Origin: an uncultured Bacteroidales bacterium
GTDB lineage: Bacteria > Bacteroidota > Bacteroidia > Bacteroidales > UBA932
Direction of reading: 5' to 3'
Assembly (NCBI GenBank): GCA_944325505.1
Contig: CALVAJ010000017.1
Span: 1 to 43,254 of the forward strand
DNA: 43,254 nt
Shown: positions 24,072 to 32,380 of the stretch, piece by piece
Layout: every line of letters starts with the position of its first letter
How positions within the stretch are numbered: position 1 is the first letter of the stretch
Notes under the pieces: model-generated
Seen by the model: the letters and a program-made list of their open reading frames with translations, nothing else
Database searches by the model: none
What the model was told of the DNA's origin: nothing
Made by a program: the position numbers and the translations under genes

Positions 24072-25903
24072 TTGTATAGATTCGGGTTCCGGCTGCTGTT
24101 GAGATAATCCGGAGAATCTACCGGCATCTCGGCCAGATGTGAAATATAGAAATTGTTCATGAGTTCCTGCGCCCATGGTCCGTACGTAAAGGAGCTGCTG
24201 TGGTTGTATCCCATCACGTGCCCCAGTTCATGGAACATGACCTCACAGGCGTATGTCGATGTATAGTGGTCTGTCCACCCTCCTTGCCAGGCCCCGAAGG
24301 TACTTCCTCCGCCGAGCCCCATCACATTGTTCCCGGTGTAGACAAGACCGACATTTATCGTACGTTCCTGCCTCATCTGTTTCAGTACGGTCTCGGCAGT
24401 CACTTTATCTTCTGTTCCTCCGTTTCCGTAGAGCCTGTCTTCGTTTTCCTTCAGTATCCGTTCATGTTCCGGCATGTCTATCATGTAGGTGAAGTTCAGG
24501 AACAGGGCCACCGCTTCGCGGCAATGTACCGGCCTGATGCCCATCCAGTTCCCGGAAGGGCCTCCGTCCGGCTTTGTGGGGTCTCCCCCGTACAGGTCGA
24601 AACGTATGTTCCATCCGTGGATGATTTTCTGCAGTTTTCCCCAATACGGGTCATCTGATATTACTTTGAATTCGGCGCCGGCAAGATCCTCTTGCCCGGG
24701 TTCCGTTATCCTGACAATCCTTCCTGATTCGGTGCGGTACAGTCCGCTCCGGATGGCGGGTGCAGCAGTTCCGGTGAAGTCTGCGAAAGCCGGGATCCTG
24801 TCAAAGTATGCCAGGTCGAAATACTCGTCGCAGACCGACGGTACCAATGCCCTTACGAGTACACCGGAGAGCTCCCGGGGAGAGTAGAATCTTGCATGGA
24901 GGTTTCCTTCCGGGGTGAAGGAAAGCTGCAACGGACTGGCAGTGTTGAAGTTGCGCTCTTTCTTGTCTGTATAGACGGATGCCGGCTCGTCGTCCTGCAG
25001 GATCAGCCCGTGATTCCCTTCCGCATACCGCTGCTCTGTTATGAACATCGTGCCTGTTTCGTCATCTGGATGGATGGCGTCTATGTGTACCGTCCCGATA
25101 TGGTTGGGCAGTATTTCTTCGAGGCTGAAAGCGTATGTCCTCCTGATATTCCCTCCGCGGTAGTCCCTTGTCAGCATTTCCGCCTGACCTTTTACTGCAG
25201 GCCTGCCCGCTGAAGGAAGGAAAAGGTAGCTTTCCCCGCGTGTCATGTCCAGGGTGACGGACCTGCCGGAGGATTCCCCCGAGAACAGACCGTCTGCGCT
25301 GAACGAAGTGTGGAAGCGGGGCGATTCCAGAGTTGCCGTGCTGGACAGTACGGCGGTCCGTATGTAATCGTTCCTGTAAGAGTAGTCGAACTCAATCTTG
25401 CCGATTATCCTTTTCTGGGTGATTCTTTCCGGTGCCTGTACGGATGTGCCTGAAACGGTGAAAGGTGTCAGCGAATAGAAATACTCTGCTTCGAGAGGCT
25501 TTCCTATATCGTCAGGGAAAGATATCCATCTTTCAGAAATGTTGTCCGGACTATGGACGGTCAGACCGTCACTGCCGTAGTCTCCTTTTATTCCGAGAAT
25601 GGCTATCCGGTATTCTCCGGGAGTAAGGCCTTCTATGAAAAAAGACGAACTTGACGGTTCGTACATGCCTTTGACGGAACTGACCCTGTCACCGTCGCTG
25701 TCTGCGACAATGAACTCTACCGCATCGTATGTGCAGGCTTCTTCCGCACCCGATCTGGTGTTCCCGTAAAAATCTTCCTGTACAAGAGAGAATTCAACAC
25801 CGGCCGGTTTCCCGGCCTGGGGTATCGTCATATCCTCGTCCTTGGAACAGGCGGAAACGGCCAGCGCGGCGATGAATATTGATGTCAGATATTTTAACTT
25901 CAT
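24068..25903 (-). CDS. Zincin metalloprotease lipoprotein, first gene of operon
   Basis: A 611-residue protein. The signal ends in the lipobox VSAC (C19), followed by SKDED, an acidic stretch like the Bacteroidota surface-export signal. A fimbrillin-like N-terminal region (about 40-290) contains a strand GKIEFDYSYRND and other beta elements. The C-terminal region holds a zinc-protease motif HELGHVMGYNH at about 558-568 (HExxHxxxxxH) in the context YACEVMFHELGHVM. Proteins of this shape are annotated in Bacteroidales as zinc-dependent metalloproteinase lipoproteins; substrates are unknown. It leads the three-gene operon and is divergent from the Crp/Fnr-type gene. Possible roles are maturation of the fimbrial partners or degradation of host proteins; both are inference. 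Confidence 0.88.
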   Translation of the reverse strand: MKLKYLTSIFIAALAVSACSKDEDMTIPQAGKPAGVEFSLVQEDFYGNTRSGAEEACTYDAVEFIVADSDGDRVSSVKGMYEPSSSSFFIEGLTPGEYRIAILGIKGDYGSDGLTVHSPDNISERWISFPDDIGKPLEAEYFYSLTPFTVSGTSVQAPERITQKRIIGKIEFDYSYRNDYIRTAVLSSTATLESPRFHTSFSADGLFSGESSGRSVTLDMTRGESYLFLPSAGRPAVKGQAEMLTRDYRGGNIRRTYAFSLEEILPNHIGTVHIDAIHPDDETGTMFITEQRYAEGNHGLILQDDEPASVYTDKKERNFNTASPLQLSFTPEGNLHARFYSPRELSGVLVRALVPSVCDEYFDLAYFDRIPAFADFTGTAAPAIRSGLYRTESGRIVRITEPGQEDLAGAEFKVISDDPYWGKLQKIIHGWNIRFDLYGGDPTKPDGGPSGNWMGIRPVHCREAVALFLNFTYMIDMPEHERILKENEDRLYGNGGTEDKVTAETVLKQMRQERTINVGLVYTGNNVMGLGGGSTFGAWQGGWTDHYTSTYACEVMFHELGHVMGYNHSSSFTYGPWAQELMNNFYISHLAEMPVDSPDYLNSSRNPNLYK

Positions 25904-25942
25904 AATTATTGTATTGTTTTGTTAATTTTGCAATGTTTCGTG

Positions 25943-25950
25943 CAAAAGTA
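25943..25950 (-). promoter_or_regulatory. -7 box of the lipoprotein operon
   Basis: On the minus strand TACTTTTG (25950 to 25943) matches TAnnTTTG, 40 nt upstream of the protease ATG. There is no TTG at the usual -33 distance; instead the perfect palindrome at 25972-25987 lies about 29 nt upstream of the box centre, as expected for an activator-dependent promoter. Confidence 0.5.
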
Positions 25951-25971
25951 GGTTGTTAACAATTATTTATC

Positions 25972-25987
25972 CGTAACAATTGTTACG
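25972..25987. promoter_or_regulatory. Perfect 16-bp palindrome, candidate Crp/Fnr-type operator
   Basis: CGTAACAATTGTTACG is exactly self-complementary. It lies between the divergent regulator and lipoprotein operon, 19 nt before the regulator ATG. A second, 10-bp palindrome TTGTTAACAA (25953-25962) shares the AACAA half-site. If the minus-strand start is taken 4 nt beyond the -7 box, the centre falls near -41, the position of a class II activator site. Confidence 0.6.
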
Positions 25988-26006
25988 TGTCCCAAAATTC
26001 CGTAAG

Positions 26007-26618
26007 ATGAACGATATCCACAGTATCCCTCTTTTCCGCGGGGCTGACCCGGAAGTGCTTGACAGCGTCTGCTCTGATTATCATTGGAAACATATAGATT
26101 ACGGCAAGGGTGAAATCATTGCTTTGCAGGGAGATCCGTGCCGGTATCTGTTCCTGCTGGATGAGGGGTGCGTGTATGCCAGGATGGTGAGTGACGAGGG
26201 ACGCGAATTTACGCTCGACATGCTCTATGCCCCGGAAGTGCTGGCCTCATCGTTTGTCTTCAGTACGGAAAGGATATATCCCGTTACGATCATTGCAGGT
26301 AGCGCATGCGGACTCTGGGCTGTCGGAAGAGACAGCATCGGCAGGCTTGTCAGGGAGGATTCTGCCGTATTGGACAACTATCTGAGAGTCATTTCGGACC
26401 ACAGTATGTTCTTGAGCCGGAAAATCAATGAATTTGCCCTGCAGACGCTCTCTGACAGGATATTGGGTTATATAAAAAGGCACGGCGCCCTGCAGAACCT
26501 GCAGGACACCGCCTTTATTCTCGGAGTTGCAAGACCCTCCCTTTCCCGCGCTGTTTCCCAGCTTGTCTCCCAGGGAGTCCTCAGGAAAAGCGATGACGGC
26601 TACGTGATGGTCCGGTGA
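26007..26618 (+). CDS. Crp/Fnr-family transcriptional regulator
   Basis: A 203-residue protein with an N-terminal cyclic-nucleotide-binding-like barrel (GEIIALQGDPCRYLFLLDEG) and a C-terminal helix-turn-helix (LQDTAFILGVARPSLSRAVS followed by a wing GVLRKSDDGYVMV). There is no N-terminal cysteine cluster, so an iron-sulfur oxygen sensor of the Fnr type is unlikely; the ligand is unknown. I chose the ATG at 26007; an in-frame TTG at 25980 would place translation inside the palindrome. The gene is divergent from the protease-fimbrillin operon and is its likely regulator, with possible autoregulation through the palindrome just before its start. Confidence 0.9.
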   Translation: MNDIHSIPLFRGADPEVLDSVCSDYHWKHIDYGKGEIIALQGDPCRYLFLLDEGCVYARMVSDEGREFTLDMLYAPEVLASSFVFSTERIYPVTIIAGSACGLWAVGRDSIGRLVREDSAVLDNYLRVISDHSMFLSRKINEFALQTLSDRILGYIKRHGALQNLQDTAFILGVARPSLSRAVSQLVSQGVLRKSDDGYVMVR

Positions 26619-26650
26619 TGGCCGTTATCGGACACCTTTAACGTCAAGTC

Positions 26651-27535
26651 TTAAAGCGGAGCCGTATCGCGAGTCCTGAAAGATTCTTTCGCCTTGCGGA
26701 CATACAGCTTTATTACATCGTCCGGCAGGTTGCACGAACGCACATATTCTCTTGTCTGCTCAGGGAATTTCGCAAGCGCTGTCGCCAGCAGCCAGGCGAC
26801 TCCCATCCTGACATAATACGGACTTTGCCCCGGTACAGTCCCTGTCCTGAAGCCTGAAAGACAATACCCGTATCCGCGCGGGACGGTTTCCGGCTCTGCT
26901 GCCTTTGCGTAGCGGTTTGCCGGAAGGCTTTTCTTCTCTGCAAGCGGAATGTATTCTGACCGTATCCTGCCGAAGTCTATCCTGTCAGTCTCTTTGAATA
27001 CGCCCGGGAGCCATTCGGGTTCAAGAAAATAGCACATTGTCATGATGGTTGCGAAGCGCACTTCGAATTCCCTGTCGGAATCTCTCAGCTTCCCGAGGAA
27101 GTCCCATAGCCGTTTTTTGTCCGTTCCTCTGTTTCCAGCCCATTTGGCGGCACAGCAGACGGTATCGCAGACCGCCCAGTTGTCAATGTCCGGGATGAAT
27201 TTCCCGAACAGGCCGAGTCTCTCGTCCAAAGGTATTTTCATGTAGTCCAGTATAAGGCCCCAGATGACAGTCTCCTCGTAATAAAGGGCAGGAGGGCGAC
27301 TTGAAATTCCTCCTTTTGAGCCGTTCTCCAATGATGCGGTTTCCAGTCCGTGCAGGATTTCCATCCGGTCATCCCTTGCGGACAGCTCTTTGGCTATCTT
27401 CTTCATATCCGGTATATGGAGTCCCAGTATCGCTGTCCCCTGCAGCGGATTCACGATGCGGATATGCCCGAGCCTGTAATGCGGCTCCTCCCTGAAACGT
27501 CCGGATATGTATGGCAGCAGAATATCTTCAATCAT
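26651..27535 (-). CDS. AlkD-like DNA alkylation-repair protein
   Basis: A 294-residue alpha-helical protein with HEAT-like repeats of the DNA alkylation-repair (AlkC/AlkD) family. The stretch PDIDNWAVCDTVC has W120 and D124 at the same spacing as the catalytic Trp and Asp of Bacillus cereus AlkD. The C-terminal YYVRMGVAWLLATALAKFPE is also characteristic. AlkD excises alkylated purines without base flipping. The protein is slightly longer than typical AlkD because of a loop around residues 210-225. It is convergent with the regulator gene and lies upstream of nothing obvious on its own strand; the DUF4143 ATPase gene upstream is 50 nt away. Confidence 0.9.
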   Translation of the reverse strand: MIEDILLPYISGRFREEPHYRLGHIRIVNPLQGTAILGLHIPDMKKIAKELSARDDRMEILHGLETASLENGSKGGISSRPPALYYEETVIWGLILDYMKIPLDERLGLFGKFIPDIDNWAVCDTVCCAAKWAGNRGTDKKRLWDFLGKLRDSDREFEVRFATIMTMCYFLEPEWLPGVFKETDRIDFGRIRSEYIPLAEKKSLPANRYAKAAEPETVPRGYGYCLSGFRTGTVPGQSPYYVRMGVAWLLATALAKFPEQTREYVRSCNLPDDVIKLYVRKAKESFRTRDTAPL

Positions 27536-27585
27536 TGTTCCAACGTCGGTCCGACGAATTTATTCAATTATATTATTCCAATATT

Positions 27586-28860
27586 CTAATCTTTAAGGCA
27601 ATTTACCGGTACGACGTATATTCCGTCCTTCCGACGGTAGGCATACTGTCCTATACCTGTGAGGATCATAAGGAATGAAGGTTCTTTCATTCTCTTGGTG
27701 TCAATCTTGCCGGAAAGTTTCAAAAGGGTTTCGGCTCCGCTTTCTATAAGCTGTTCTCCCCCTATCTTGATTTCCACAAGACCGTAACTGGAGTCCCGAA
27801 GATGTATTACCGCATCACATTCAAGACCGTTTTTATCTCTGTAATGACAGACTTGTCCTCCAAGGGTATCCGCATATATCCGAAGATCCCGGACAGCCAG
27901 CGTTTCAAATAACAGCCCGAATGTATTGAGGTCATACACCAGGTCATCCGGACCCAGCCCCAGGGCCGAAGCAGCGATGGAAGGATCCACGAAGTAGCGT
28001 GTGTCAGAAACACGTATGGCGGTTTTGGACCGCAAATTCGGGCTCCATGCCGGCATATCCTCTATGACGAATATTTTTTTCAGGGCCTGAATATATGATG
28101 CTATTGTATCTTGCCCCATGCTCGGCATTCCGTTCTGGGCAAGGTCGTCATATATGGTGCTGACAGGCACCTGCTGTCCCTGATGCCTCGCGTATGAGCG
28201 CAGCAGCCTGCGGGTAAATTCCGGATCTCTCTGTACATTGTCCGCTCTCGAAACATCACTGTGGACAACACCGTCCACATAGTTGCTGGCCTGCAACAGC
28301 GCGGCTTCTCTGGTAAGGGCAAGCGAACCTGGCCATCCGCCTCTGCAGACAAGATATGCAAGCTCTTTCAATGGAATGTCATCTGCTTTTGCCGATGCGA
28401 AATCCCCTTTGAACAAAGATCCGATGCTTGTTTTCCCACTGGAATCACCGGATTCCCATAGACTCATCGGCCGCATTGTCAGCCACGCCACACGTCCGGT
28501 CCCGGAGTGTGTCAGTTCCGACATGTCCGGAGGGACGGATGAACCGGTAAAAATCAGCTGTCCCGGCATACCTCTGTGGCTTACCTCGAAACGGGCCGCA
28601 TCCCATAGTTTTGGGGCAAGTTGCCATTCATCGATCAGTCTGGGTGTATCCCCTTGAAAAAGGATCTGCGGGTCAGTTTCGGCAAGAAGCAGATTGGAAG
28701 CCCTTGTCTTGGGATGGTCCATGTATAATATGCTTCTGGCATGTTGTTCTGCGGTAGTAGTCTTTCCGCACCATTTCGGCCCTTGTATCAATACTATACC
28801 GGATGCGGAAAGTTGAGCTTCCAGCATCCGGTCTGCTATTCGTGGTCTATATTTCTCCAT
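27586..28860 (-). CDS. AAA ATPase with DUF4143 and PD-(D/E)XK domain, C
   Basis: A 424-residue protein. Walker A is GPKWCGKT (27-34), Walker B lies in RLIDEWQLAPKLWD, and the sensor stretch is IFTGSSVPPD. The DUF4143 part includes YFVDPSIAASALGLGPDDL, and GLECDAVIHL with GLVEIKIGG supplies the acidic and Lys residues of a PD-(D/E)XK fold. This subtype (opening with YRPRIADRMLEAQL) is frequent in actinobacteria and Bacteroidales; function is unknown. The ATG at 28860 is preferred to the in-frame TTG at 28881. The upstream region contains a long imperfect inverted repeat over the probable promoter. It precedes the AlkD-like gene on the same strand. Confidence 0.88.
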   Translation of the reverse strand: MEKYRPRIADRMLEAQLSASGIVLIQGPKWCGKTTTAEQHARSILYMDHPKTRASNLLLAETDPQILFQGDTPRLIDEWQLAPKLWDAARFEVSHRGMPGQLIFTGSSVPPDMSELTHSGTGRVAWLTMRPMSLWESGDSSGKTSIGSLFKGDFASAKADDIPLKELAYLVCRGGWPGSLALTREAALLQASNYVDGVVHSDVSRADNVQRDPEFTRRLLRSYARHQGQQVPVSTIYDDLAQNGMPSMGQDTIASYIQALKKIFVIEDMPAWSPNLRSKTAIRVSDTRYFVDPSIAASALGLGPDDLVYDLNTFGLLFETLAVRDLRIYADTLGGQVCHYRDKNGLECDAVIHLRDSSYGLVEIKIGGEQLIESGAETLLKLSGKIDTKRMKEPSFLMILTGIGQYAYRRKDGIYVVPVNCLKD

Positions 28861-28863
28861 TGT

Positions 28864-28917
28864 CAAAATCCTTGATAGCAAAGATATGGTTAATTTCTTT
28901 GATTATCAAGGATTTTG
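28864..28917. repeat. 13-bp inverted repeat just upstream of ATPase C
   Basis: CAAAATCCTTGAT at 28864-28876 is perfectly inverted at 28905-28917, with further partial pairing inside (CAAAG against CTTTG). The left arm starts 3 nt before the ATPase ATG (28860), so it covers the ribosome-binding and promoter region. Downstream, GGCCGATTTT occurs at 28937-28946 and 28983-28992. Confidence 0.55.
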
Positions 28918-29010
28918 GATTTTAGTTCATATAATCGGCCGATTTTGGTTCGGCAAATTGGCCGTTATTGAGTCCTTTGATTGGCCGATTTTTATTCCAG
29001 GTTTTGGCTG

Positions 29011-30249
29011 TCATTTCAGCTTGTGTATGGCCAGTCCGCTCCGGAGCTTGGGCTCGAACCATGTGGTTTTCGGAGGCATGATGTTGCCGGAATCGGCGAT
29101 GTCCACCAGCTGCTTCATCGAAACGGGGTAAAGGGCGAAAGCCACTGCCATTTCCCCGCTGTCGACCCTGCGGGAAAGCTCTCCGAGTCCGCGGATTCCT
29201 CCTACGAAGTCAATGCGTTTGTCAGTACGCAGATCCTTGATACCCAGGATCCTGTCCAGTACCAGATTTGACAGGATGGTGACATCCAGCACCCCTATAG
29301 GGTCGGAGTCGTCATGTCTGCCCGGCTTCGCTTCCAGGGAATACCATTTGCCGTCGAGATACATGGAAAAATTGTGCAGGTGCTCAGGCTTGTAGACCCG
29401 GCTTCCCTTCTCCGTGACGGTAAAATCTTCGGCGAGTTTTTCAAGAAGCTGCTCCGGAGTAAGCCCGTTGAGGTCTTTCACCACGCGGTTGTAGTCGATG
29501 ATCTTGAGCTGGCTTTCCGGGAATGCTACGGCCATGAACCAGTTGTATTCTTCGTCACCCCGGTGGGCAGGGTTGGCGGCCTTCCTTTCTGCCCCGACAC
29601 GGGCAGCCGCAGCTGTACGGTGGTGTCCGTCAGCGACATAGAATGCCGGGATGTCCTTGAATATTCCGGTGATCCGGTCGATGTCCGCCTGCTCGTCGAT
29701 CACCCAGAAATGATGTCCGAAGCCGTCTTCCGCCGTGAAATCGTATTCGGGCTCGCGGGCGGTGTATTTCTTTACGATGGCCTCTATTCCATCATTGTCG
29801 GGATAGGAGAAAAAGACCGGCTCGATGTTGGCGTCCTGTATGTTTACATGGATCATCCTGTCGTCTTCTTTCTCTTTACGTGTCAGCTCGTGCTTCTTTA
29901 TCTTTCCCTCGGTATAGTCATCGGTGTGGGCGCATACCACCAGCCCGTACTGCGTCCTTCCGTCCATCGTCTGTGCGTAGATATAGTAGTACGGCCTGTC
30001 GTCCTGTACCAGCCATCCGCGTTTCTGCCAGTTCCTGAAGTTCTCTACGGCCTTGTCGTAGGCAGCCTGGCTGTGTTCGTCGATTATGGGGTCGAAGTCT
30101 ATTTCAGGTTTGGTGATATGAAGGAGCGATTTTTCCGACGCCTCCGCTTTGGCCTCGGCCGAATTCAGCACGTCATACGGCCGTGCCGCCACTTCCTTGA
30201 CGAATTCCTTTGGCGGACGTACCGCCGCAAATGGTTTTACGCGTACCAT
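29011..30249 (-). CDS. DUF1015 protein, putative serine-metabolism enzyme
   Basis: A 412-residue DUF1015 protein with a ParB/sulfiredoxin-like core: EGKIKKHELT (114-123) and VADGHHRTAAAA (DGHHR at 207-211). The same DGHHR pattern is found in the ADP-dependent serine kinase SerK and in SbnI. The gene lies 11 nt downstream of serA and in the same direction as serC-serA, an arrangement repeated across Bacteroidetes. A role in phosphoserine or serine metabolism is therefore a reasonable inference; a serB phosphatase gene is not in the window. The ATG at 30249 gives the standard opening MVRVKPFAAVRPP; an upstream start at 30291 would overlap serA. Confidence 0.9.
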   Translation of the reverse strand: MVRVKPFAAVRPPKEFVKEVAARPYDVLNSAEAKAEASEKSLLHITKPEIDFDPIIDEHSQAAYDKAVENFRNWQKRGWLVQDDRPYYYIYAQTMDGRTQYGLVVCAHTDDYTEGKIKKHELTRKEKEDDRMIHVNIQDANIEPVFFSYPDNDGIEAIVKKYTAREPEYDFTAEDGFGHHFWVIDEQADIDRITGIFKDIPAFYVADGHHRTAAAARVGAERKAANPAHRGDEEYNWFMAVAFPESQLKIIDYNRVVKDLNGLTPEQLLEKLAEDFTVTEKGSRVYKPEHLHNFSMYLDGKWYSLEAKPGRHDDSDPIGVLDVTILSNLVLDRILGIKDLRTDKRIDFVGGIRGLGELSRRVDSGEMAVAFALYPVSMKQLVDIADSGNIMPPKTTWFEPKLRSGLAIHKLK

Positions 30250-30260
30250 AAAAAGCTGTT

Positions 30261-31184
30261 TTATCTGGCATTGACCTGGAAGCGGGTGCATCCGGTCGCA
30301 AAATATTCCACTATCTGTCTGGCAGCAGCGAGTCCTGCATTTATGTTGGCTTCAGCCGTTTCCGCCCCCATTTTCTTCGGAGTGGCGAACACCCTCTTTC
30401 CGAATTTCTCGTCCAGCTCTGCCTGGTGTACGGCAGCGATGTCTGTAATGTATTTGAGGTCAGGCCTGTCCGCAAGGGCCTTTTCCAGCTCGGCCTCATT
30501 GATGACCTCCTTGCGTGCTGTGTTCACAAGGCAGCCTCCGGCAGGCATCCTGGTCAGCAGGTCATATCCTATGGACTCCTTTGTCTGCGGGGTGGCAGGG
30601 ATATGCAGGGAAATGAAATCGCATGCCGCATACATTTCCTCGACTGAAGCAGCAGGTGTGACATCTTCGCTTTCCATCACGCTGCTGTCCACGAACGGAT
30701 CGAAGGCCATCACCTCCATCCCGAGGGCCCGGGTCTTTGCCGCCACGAGTTTTCCGACATTCCCGAATGCCTGGATTCCGACTTTCTTTCCTTTGATTTC
30801 GCTGCCGGTACCCGGAGTGAAGCAGTTGCGGGACATGAATATCATCATCGCTATGGCGAGCTCGGCTACGGCATTGGAGTTCTGTCCAGGTGTATTCATC
30901 ACCACGATACCGCGTTCCGTACAGGCATCCAGGCAGATATTGTCATATCCTGCGCCGGCGCGGACCACGATTTTCAGGTTCTTTGCCGCATCCACGACCT
31001 CGCGTGTGACCTTGTCGGAGCGCACGATCAGAGCATCCGCATCCGCCACAGCTTTCAGCAGCTGTTCAGGTGAAGTGTATTTCTCCAGCAGCGCGACATC
31101 ATGGCCGCCTGCCTGTGCTATTTCTTTTATTCCGCTGACCGCCGCTGCCGCGAACGGTTTTTCGGTAGCTACCAATATTTTCAT
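30261..31184 (-). CDS. serA: D-3-phosphoglycerate dehydrogenase, short form without ACT domain
   Basis: A 307-residue D-isomer-specific 2-hydroxyacid dehydrogenase catalysing the first step of serine biosynthesis. The active-site Arg lies in NTARKEVINE. The usual catalytic His motif is replaced: where most enzymes have TPH, this one reads ATPKKMGAETAEA, so Lys stands in its place. The NAD-binding turn reads GIQAFGNVG, with Ala for the first Gly. This short form, lacking the regulatory ACT domain, belongs to the lysine-bearing class known from Bacteroides and Entamoeba. The ATG at 31184 is chosen over the TTG at 31190. Neighbours serC (upstream) and DUF1015 (downstream) confirm the pathway. 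Confidence 0.93.
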   Translation of the reverse strand: MKILVATEKPFAAAAVSGIKEIAQAGGHDVALLEKYTSPEQLLKAVADADALIVRSDKVTREVVDAAKNLKIVVRAGAGYDNICLDACTERGIVVMNTPGQNSNAVAELAIAMMIFMSRNCFTPGTGSEIKGKKVGIQAFGNVGKLVAAKTRALGMEVMAFDPFVDSSVMESEDVTPAASVEEMYAACDFISLHIPATPQTKESIGYDLLTRMPAGGCLVNTARKEVINEAELEKALADRPDLKYITDIAAVHQAELDEKFGKRVFATPKKMGAETAEANINAGLAAARQIVEYFATGCTRFQVNAR

Positions 31185-31244
31185 AGTCAATGGGTTTGTG
31201 CCCTTCCGGGCAATTGGTTATTGTTTGTGTGTGTCCTCCGGTCT

Positions 31245-32318
31245 TTATTTGAATTTCTTTTCGAAGTCCTGCATGCATGCAACCAAAGCCTCAACGCTTT
31301 CCTTCGGGCACGCATTATAGATGGAAGCGCGGAAGCCGCCGACAGACCTGTGTCCCTTGATGCCGACCATACCCTGTCCTTTTGCAAACTCGAGGAATTC
31401 ATCCTGAAGAGCTTCATGGCCTGGAGCCATTACGAAGCATACGTTCATTATGGACCTGTCTTCTTTGGCTGCAGTGCCGGTGAACAGAGGATTGCGGTCT
31501 ATTTCATTATAGAGAATCTGGGCCTTTCCCACATTTTTCTTGTTGATAGCCTCGACACCTCCGACTCCCTTGAGCCACTTGAGGGTCTCTTTCATCACGA
31601 AAATAGGGAATACAGGAGGAGTGTTGTACATCGAGCCCCCGTCGATATGGACTTTATAGTCAAGCATGGTAGGTATGTATCTGCTGACTTTTCCGAGTGC
31701 GTCCTTGCGTATGATGGCGAAAGAGACTCCGGCAGGACCGACGTTCTTCTGGGCGCCGCCGTAGATGAGGGCGTATTTGCTGACATCCACAGGTCTGCTC
31801 ATTATGTCCGAAGACATGTCAGCGACAAGAGGCACTGGAGAGTCCATGTCATACCGGATTTCCGTTCCGTAGATTGTATTGTTGGTGGTGATGTGGAAAT
31901 AGTCGATGTCTGTCGGGATTTCATATCCTTTAGGGATATAGCTGAAATTCTTGTCTGCGGAAGATGCCACTGCGAATGCATTGCCGAGGCCTTTGGCCTC
32001 CTTGTACGCTTTCTTTGCCCACACTCCGGTTTCCAGGTAGCCAGCCTTGTTCTCCAGGAAATTCATCGCTACATAAAGGAACTGCAGGCTTGCACCACCT
32101 CCCAGGAACACAACTTCATGAGTGTCAGGAATATTCAGCAACTCTTTCCAAAGAGCGCGGCATTCGTCCATTACTGCGCTCCACTCCTTTGACCTGTGGG
32201 AAACTTCTATGACTGCCATTCCCGTTCCGGCAAAATCCTTGAGTGCCTCGATGGAATTTTCTATTGCCTGGTCCGGAAGGACACATGGTCCTGCGTTGAA
32301 ATTGTGTACCTTTTTCAT
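31245..32318 (-). CDS. serC: Phosphoserine aminotransferase
   Basis: A 357-residue pyridoxal-phosphate aminotransferase of class V. It opens with [15 protein letters not shown], includes [13 protein letters not shown], and binds the cofactor at K191 in [12 protein letters not shown]. It converts 3-phosphohydroxypyruvate and glutamate to O-phosphoserine, the second step of serine biosynthesis, and often also acts in vitamin B6 synthesis. Length is normal. serA begins 60 nt downstream and DUF1015 after that, so these three act as a serine unit. The upstream gap to pyrI is only 62 nt, AT-rich, and may hold a promoter of its own. Confidence 0.97.
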   Translation of the reverse strand: MKKVHNFNAGPCVLPDQAIENSIEALKDFAGTGMAVIEVSHRSKEWSAVMDECRALWKELLNIPDTHEVVFLGGGASLQFLYVAMNFLENKAGYLETGVWAKKAYKEAKGLGNAFAVASSADKNFSYIPKGYEIPTDIDYFHITTNNTIYGTEIRYDMDSPVPLVADMSSDIMSRPVDVSKYALIYGGAQKNVGPAGVSFAIIRKDALGKVSRYIPTMLDYKVHIDGGSMYNTPPVFPIFVMKETLKWLKGVGGVEAINKKNVGKAQILYNEIDRNPLFTGTAAKEDRSIMNVCFVMAPGHEALQDEFLEFAKGQGMVGIKGHRSVGGFRASIYNACPKESVEALVACMQDFEKKFK

Positions 32319-32380
32319 ACGGTTGGTATTATTTGTTGATAATTTTTAATCAAAAACGGCTATAAAAATACTGAATTTTT

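Noticed and set aside
29314-31320. Plus-strand open frame of 668 codons opposite DUF1015 and serA
   Set aside because: It spans two well-supported minus-strand genes and the gap between them; the translation shows no family pattern.
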